Below, in pieces: positions 20,411 through 23,091 of a stretch of DNA of 23,091 bases; positions within the stretch are counted from its first letter, which is position 1, and each line of letters begins with the position of its first letter. The position numbers were made by a program, and so were the translations under genes. Below the pieces are notes generated by a model. It saw nothing but the letters and a program-made list of their open reading frames with translations, did not search any database and was not told where the DNA came from. Origin of the DNA: a virus; IMG/VR virus record IMGVR_UViG_3300027743_000093, positions 1 through 23,091 of that record. One strand, written 5' to 3'.

Positions 20411-21741
20411 TAGCCTACTCCATATCCTCTCTTATCCATCCCAGCGCCGCCACCCATGCCGCTGATACCACCACCAATCACATTGGTGAGGCCACCACTA
20501 AAGTAGGTGCCTGCCATCCCTGCCGCAGCATTTAGGGCATCACGACCCCAACCCTGATCTCTAGGTAAAGCACCTTGACTTTCGTTCCAGACTCCTCTAG
20601 ATTTCAATCTGTTTTCGTCGTAAAGTGCAACCTCACCTGGAGTATCGCTTCTCAGACCACGCAAACCACCTGCGCCAGCTAATGCATTATCAGCTAGGAA
20701 TGATGCTCTCCATCTAGAGTCAGCAGCCGCGTTAGCAGCAGACATAACTCCCCTGTTAGCCGCACCTTCAGCGAGGTCTGCAAGTCCTCTAGTTCCAGCA
20801 AGCTCATTACCTGTCTTGAGTCCTTGCCAGCTAGTCTCATTTCCAGCAGCCGCACCTGCTGCATTAGTCTTATTGCCTGCAATGGAGTTTGCCATGCCCG
20901 TAGTGGCATCTACGACTCCACCCATACCTGATAACTTGTTTCGAGAGAGAAGTTCTTGAAGACCCTGCTCCGCACTCGACAGACCTGAAGTTCCCCACTG
21001 TCGACCTTTATTGACAGCGTCCTTAATTCCTAGTTCAGTGTCTCTCGATGCTTCCGCAACTCCTCGCGATTCATCTCTCGCAAGGCGTGACATGAGAGCG
21101 GCTTGACCTGGACCACCACCCCCTTGTACCCTGCCGAGACGATTGCCTTCTTCCCTGACCCTGTCGTAGAATGCGGGTATTCCTGATGTGCCGCGCGACC
21201 TGGCGTTGGCGATGTCTTGATCGTTGTAGCCTCCAGTGCGCGAAAATTCGTCAAAGACCCCCATTCCACGGATGCGGTTTCGTCCTTCCTCATCGACGCC
21301 GCCACCTTCAGCAAAGTTTTTATACTGACCAATCGAACGATTGACATCAGCAATTTGCTCAGGTGACCAACCACCATTGTCAGCAATACCCCCAAGGATA
21401 CCCTGGTATTTGTTGAAGTTTGTTGGATCAAGTCCACCACCATTCATGAATTTTTGATAGGAAGCTGTATAATCTCCTGCTGCATCTGGAGTAGGACCTG
21501 CTCCACCTCCTCCACCTCCTCCTGGCTGACCAGCAGTAGGATTGAAAGCATAGGCTTGGTCTAAATAACCCTGACCTCCAGTAGCAGCAAAGTCCTGATA
21601 AAGTTTGTTAGCTCCAGCATAGGCTTCATTGCTACGATTATAAGCCTCACCAGATCGTTGCTTCTGCTCAGTCTCGAATTGTGATTGATAGTTCTGACTC
21701 TGCTGTAGTTGCTTATCGACGTCTTTTTTGTTGCCACCCAT
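20410..21741 (-). CDS. Gly/Ala-rich structural/ejection-like protein (443 aa)
   Basis: A 443-residue protein with a Gln/Asn-rich N-terminal helix (QQSQNYQSQFETEQKQRSGEAYNRS), a polyglycine linker near residues 72-85, and long Ala/Gly-rich helices throughout. Residues 390-443 are hydrophobic and Gly-rich (AAAGMAGTYFSGGLTNVIGGGISG), suggesting membrane interaction. GGAG lies before its ATG, which overlaps the GNAT stop (TAATG). With the next two genes it resembles the three consecutive internal proteins of podovirus capsids (for example T7 gp14-gp16 or P22 gp7, gp20, gp16), by gene order. Confidence 0.6.
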   Translation of the reverse strand: MGGNKKDVDKQLQQSQNYQSQFETEQKQRSGEAYNRSNEAYAGANKLYQDFAATGGQGYLDQAYAFNPTAGQPGGGGGGGAGPTPDAAGDYTASYQKFMNGGGLDPTNFNKYQGILGGIADNGGWSPEQIADVNRSIGQYKNFAEGGGVDEEGRNRIRGMGVFDEFSRTGGYNDQDIANARSRGTSGIPAFYDRVREEGNRLGRVQGGGGPGQAALMSRLARDESRGVAEASRDTELGIKDAVNKGRQWGTSGLSSAEQGLQELLSRNKLSGMGGVVDATTGMANSIAGNKTNAAGAAAGNETSWQGLKTGNELAGTRGLADLAEGAANRGVMSAANAAADSRWRASFLADNALAGAGGLRGLRSDTPGEVALYDENRLKSRGVWNESQGALPRDQGWGRDALNAAAGMAGTYFSGGLTNVIGGGISGMGGGAGMDKRGYGVG

Positions 21742-22124
21742 TACAGCTCCTTGACCAAAAGTTCCCCTGGTCTGTCTGCCTTGAAGAAACGGAAGTGCTT
21801 TTGCATTATAAGTGCGAAGTCTGGATCAGCACAAAAAGCATATAGCTCTTGAATCCCTGCCTGCTCTGTACCTCTAAAGCCCTCAAGTATCAACATCCTA
21901 AATGCGTTGACACGAGAACGAAGCGGAGCAGACTTATCGAGAAAGAGCATAGCTTCCGCAAAAAGCTTGACTTGGCCATAACCGATAATCTTTCCCTGGT
22001 CCTCGACCACAGCATCTATGATCGACGACCTTCTATTCGGTAGGCCGTAATAGTCTGAGTGATGGTCTTCCCAAATCTTACTGATAGCTGGGACATCGTC
22101 CCAAGTAAAGCATCTTAATTTCAT
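21741..22124 (-). CDS. GNAT-like acetyltransferase
   Basis: A 127-residue protein of GNAT shape: strand, helix (VPAISKIWEDHH), beta strands IIDAVVEDQGKIIGYGQVKL, then LRSRVNAFRMLILEGFRG as motif A, and YAFCADPDFALIMQKHFRFFKADRPGELLVKEL as the C-terminal part with motif B. The acetyl-CoA loop RSRVNA lacks the usual Q/RxxGxG/A glycines, so activity is uncertain. Similar GNAT-like genes are found beside structural genes in tailed phages. No clear ribosome site is visible, and the ATG lies just after the PEP-CTERM terminator. Confidence 0.75.
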   Translation of the reverse strand: MKLRCFTWDDVPAISKIWEDHHSDYYGLPNRRSSIIDAVVEDQGKIIGYGQVKLFAEAMLFLDKSAPLRSRVNAFRMLILEGFRGTEQAGIQELYAFCADPDFALIMQKHFRFFKADRPGELLVKEL

Positions 22125-22150
22125 ATAAAGATGGGGGGTCGAAACCCCCC
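22124..22150 (-). terminator. Terminator after the PEP-CTERM gene
   Basis: Read on the - strand: GGGGGGT-TTCG-ACCCCCC, then ATCTTTATAT. A seven-bp GC stem with a TTCG tetraloop and a T-rich tail is a good intrinsic terminator. It lies between the PEP-CTERM gene and the GNAT gene, whose start is close behind, so some read-through is needed unless the next gene has another promoter. Confidence 0.85.
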
Positions 22151-22156
22151 GTCCCC

Positions 22157-22900
22157 TTACGCACGATTGAAACGCTTACGAGCCTTACCAGCCAAAGCGA
22201 ACAGTCCCGTACCAAGAAGCAACATCGAACCAGGCTCAGGAACAGCCGCAAGCTGATCCTTGATAAGAGTCTGTCCTCGGCTAGTCAATTGCCCACCAGC
22301 AGTCAGTGACAGATCAAATGACAGCGTCATTCCGAACAACGCCGGATCGAGCACAGCGATGTTATTCACCGTATGTGAGAATGCATCAGTATCTGGTCCT
22401 GCCACATCTGCAAAGCTAGACAACAGAATACCGGGTGTATCAGTAGGTGTCTCTGCACCCTGCTGATTGGCAGGATCATTGTGCCATCGCAATGCAATGG
22501 TTGATCCTTCAGCGTCTGTCCAAGTTCCACTGCCGCTCAATGAAGCCTCAGCAATAGGTCCAAGGAAGTTGATACTACCAACTGCCACCGTGCCATTTAC
22601 CGTCGCACCAGTGTTGTTGGTGATCTGCAACGATGAGCTATTTAGCACGTTATGCGTGCCAATAGTCTCGGTATGCAGAGAACCCTGAACATTCAATCCA
22701 CCAATGGTAGCTGGCGCAAGTGACAGACTTCCAAGAGTGGGATCAATATCCAGAAGTGTCGCACCAAAGGTACAACCGATGTTGTTGTCGGATGCACAGA
22801 AATCCGTGCCTCCGATTGTCCCAGCCAACAACAGCGGACCTGCTGATGCGCGAGCTGCGACCAACAAAACGAAAACAAATACTACACAAAGTCTCTTCAT
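22157..22900 (-). CDS. Phage-encoded PEP-CTERM sorting-signal protein
   Basis: A 247-residue secreted protein. Residues 1-20 are a Sec signal peptide (basic MKR, hydrophobic CVVFVFVLLVAA, likely cut after ASA). Residues 21-219 are a low-charge, Gly/Ser/Thr/Asn-rich beta domain with C35 and C43 likely paired. The C-terminus has the complete PEP-CTERM tripartite signal: VPEPGS at 220-225, a hydrophobic helix (MLLLGTGLFALAG), and a basic tail (KARKRFNR). In bacteria exosortase (EpsH/XrtA) cleaves at this signal and exports the protein, often to the surface or into exopolysaccharide. GGGGGA precedes the ATG. It is 18 bases after the upstream late gene and ends in its own terminator. Confidence 0.9.
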   Translation of the reverse strand: MKRLCVVFVFVLLVAARASAGPLLLAGTIGGTDFCASDNNIGCTFGATLLDIDPTLGSLSLAPATIGGLNVQGSLHTETIGTHNVLNSSSLQITNNTGATVNGTVAVGSINFLGPIAEASLSGSGTWTDAEGSTIALRWHNDPANQQGAETPTDTPGILLSSFADVAGPDTDAFSHTVNNIAVLDPALFGMTLSFDLSLTAGGQLTSRGQTLIKDQLAAVPEPGSMLLLGTGLFALAGKARKRFNRA

Positions 22901-22918
22901 CTTGGTTTCCCCCGTCTG

Positions 22919-23091
22919 TCATTCACCCTTTTCGATGGTAAGAGATTCCCAGGAGTGCGCGTCTCCCTCTTTACCAATCCAGTTGATAGGCGCATCTGCC
23001 TTAGTTGGTCCGCCACCCTGAATACCAGCGAGCAGACCTGAGTTGGTGCGGAGCGCAATCTTGTCTCCCAGCTTGACAGCAGCGCAGGCTG
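22919..23091 (-). CDS. Partial protein with fascin/beta-trefoil-like end
   Basis: The last 56 residues of a - strand gene that continues past the right edge. The visible end reads VKLGDKIALRTNSGLLAGI, then GGG, then WIGKEGDAHSWESLTIEKG, which resembles a fascin/beta-trefoil repeat (G-x-x-v-a-L-r-t-x-x-G, ending W-E-x-f/L-x-l-e). Such domains bind glycans or actin-like polymers; in a phage late operon a receptor-binding or adhesion role is plausible. Only one repeat is visible, so the family is tentative. Confidence 0.55.
   Translation of the reverse strand, partial: ACAAVKLGDKIALRTNSGLLAGIQGGGPTKADAPINWIGKEGDAHSWESLTIEKGE

Noticed and set aside
21647-21652. Minus-strand TATAAT in the 443-residue gene
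   Set aside because: No -35 match upstream on that strand; coding sequence continues.
1-23091. CRISPR array, insertion sequence or attachment site
   Set aside because: No regularly spaced repeats, no transposase, no integrase and no tRNA-like att site were found.

Overview
This window is a stretch of a double-stranded DNA phage (or prophage) genome, most likely a podovirus-like phage of a Gram-negative host. The case rests on tightly packed small genes with 4-base ATGA or TAATG overlaps, a complete phage DNA-replication and recombination set, and a run of large, low-complexity virion proteins. There are no rRNA genes, recognisable tRNAs, insertion sequences or CRISPR arrays. Base composition looks slightly AT-rich. 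Two near-perfect sigma70 promoters imply use of a bacterial RNA polymerase. A PEP-CTERM sorting signal on one phage gene points to a host with an exosortase system, as in many Beta- and Gammaproteobacteria, Verrucomicrobia and Planctomycetes.

Layout. Bases 1-3700 (+ strand) hold small early genes: a winged-helix-like protein, a SprT-like metallopeptidase, mini membrane proteins, zinc-ribbon proteins and a ribbon-helix-helix DNA-binding protein. This block has one extended -10 promoter at 1457-1485 that would give a leaderless mRNA. A second regulatory region (3199-3289) has three palindromes in front of a perfect TTGACA-N17-TATAAT promoter. Bases 3695-3893 are intergenic and rich in hairpins.

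Bases 3900-16200 (+ strand) are the replication module. In order it holds a SNF2-type helicase, a Cas4/RecB-like Fe-S nuclease, a Sak4-like RecA-fold ATPase, a putative ssDNA-binding protein, an extremely acidic 56-residue protein, a ParB-like/DNA-methyltransferase fusion, two nucleotide-metabolism-like proteins (DUF4406-like and DUF1599-like), a uracil-DNA-glycosylase/DNA polymerase I fusion, and a DUF3987-like primase-helicase ATPase. Two hairpin terminators surround the acidic gene.

Bases 16188-23091 (- strand) are a converging late block, read from the right edge. It starts with the end of a fascin/beta-trefoil-like protein, followed by a PEP-CTERM protein with its own strong terminator, a GNAT-like protein, and three consecutive large proteins (443, 409 and 994 residues) that resemble podovirus ejection (internal virion) proteins. 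A long inverted repeat lies where the two blocks converge (16088-16139).

How the parts fit: helicase, nuclease, Sak4-like ATPase and SSB look like a recombination-dependent replication set feeding the polymerase. The methyltransferase, the UDG domain and the two nucleotide-enzyme-like genes suggest DNA base modification or surveillance. The most unusual item is the phage-encoded PEP-CTERM protein in the late operon.
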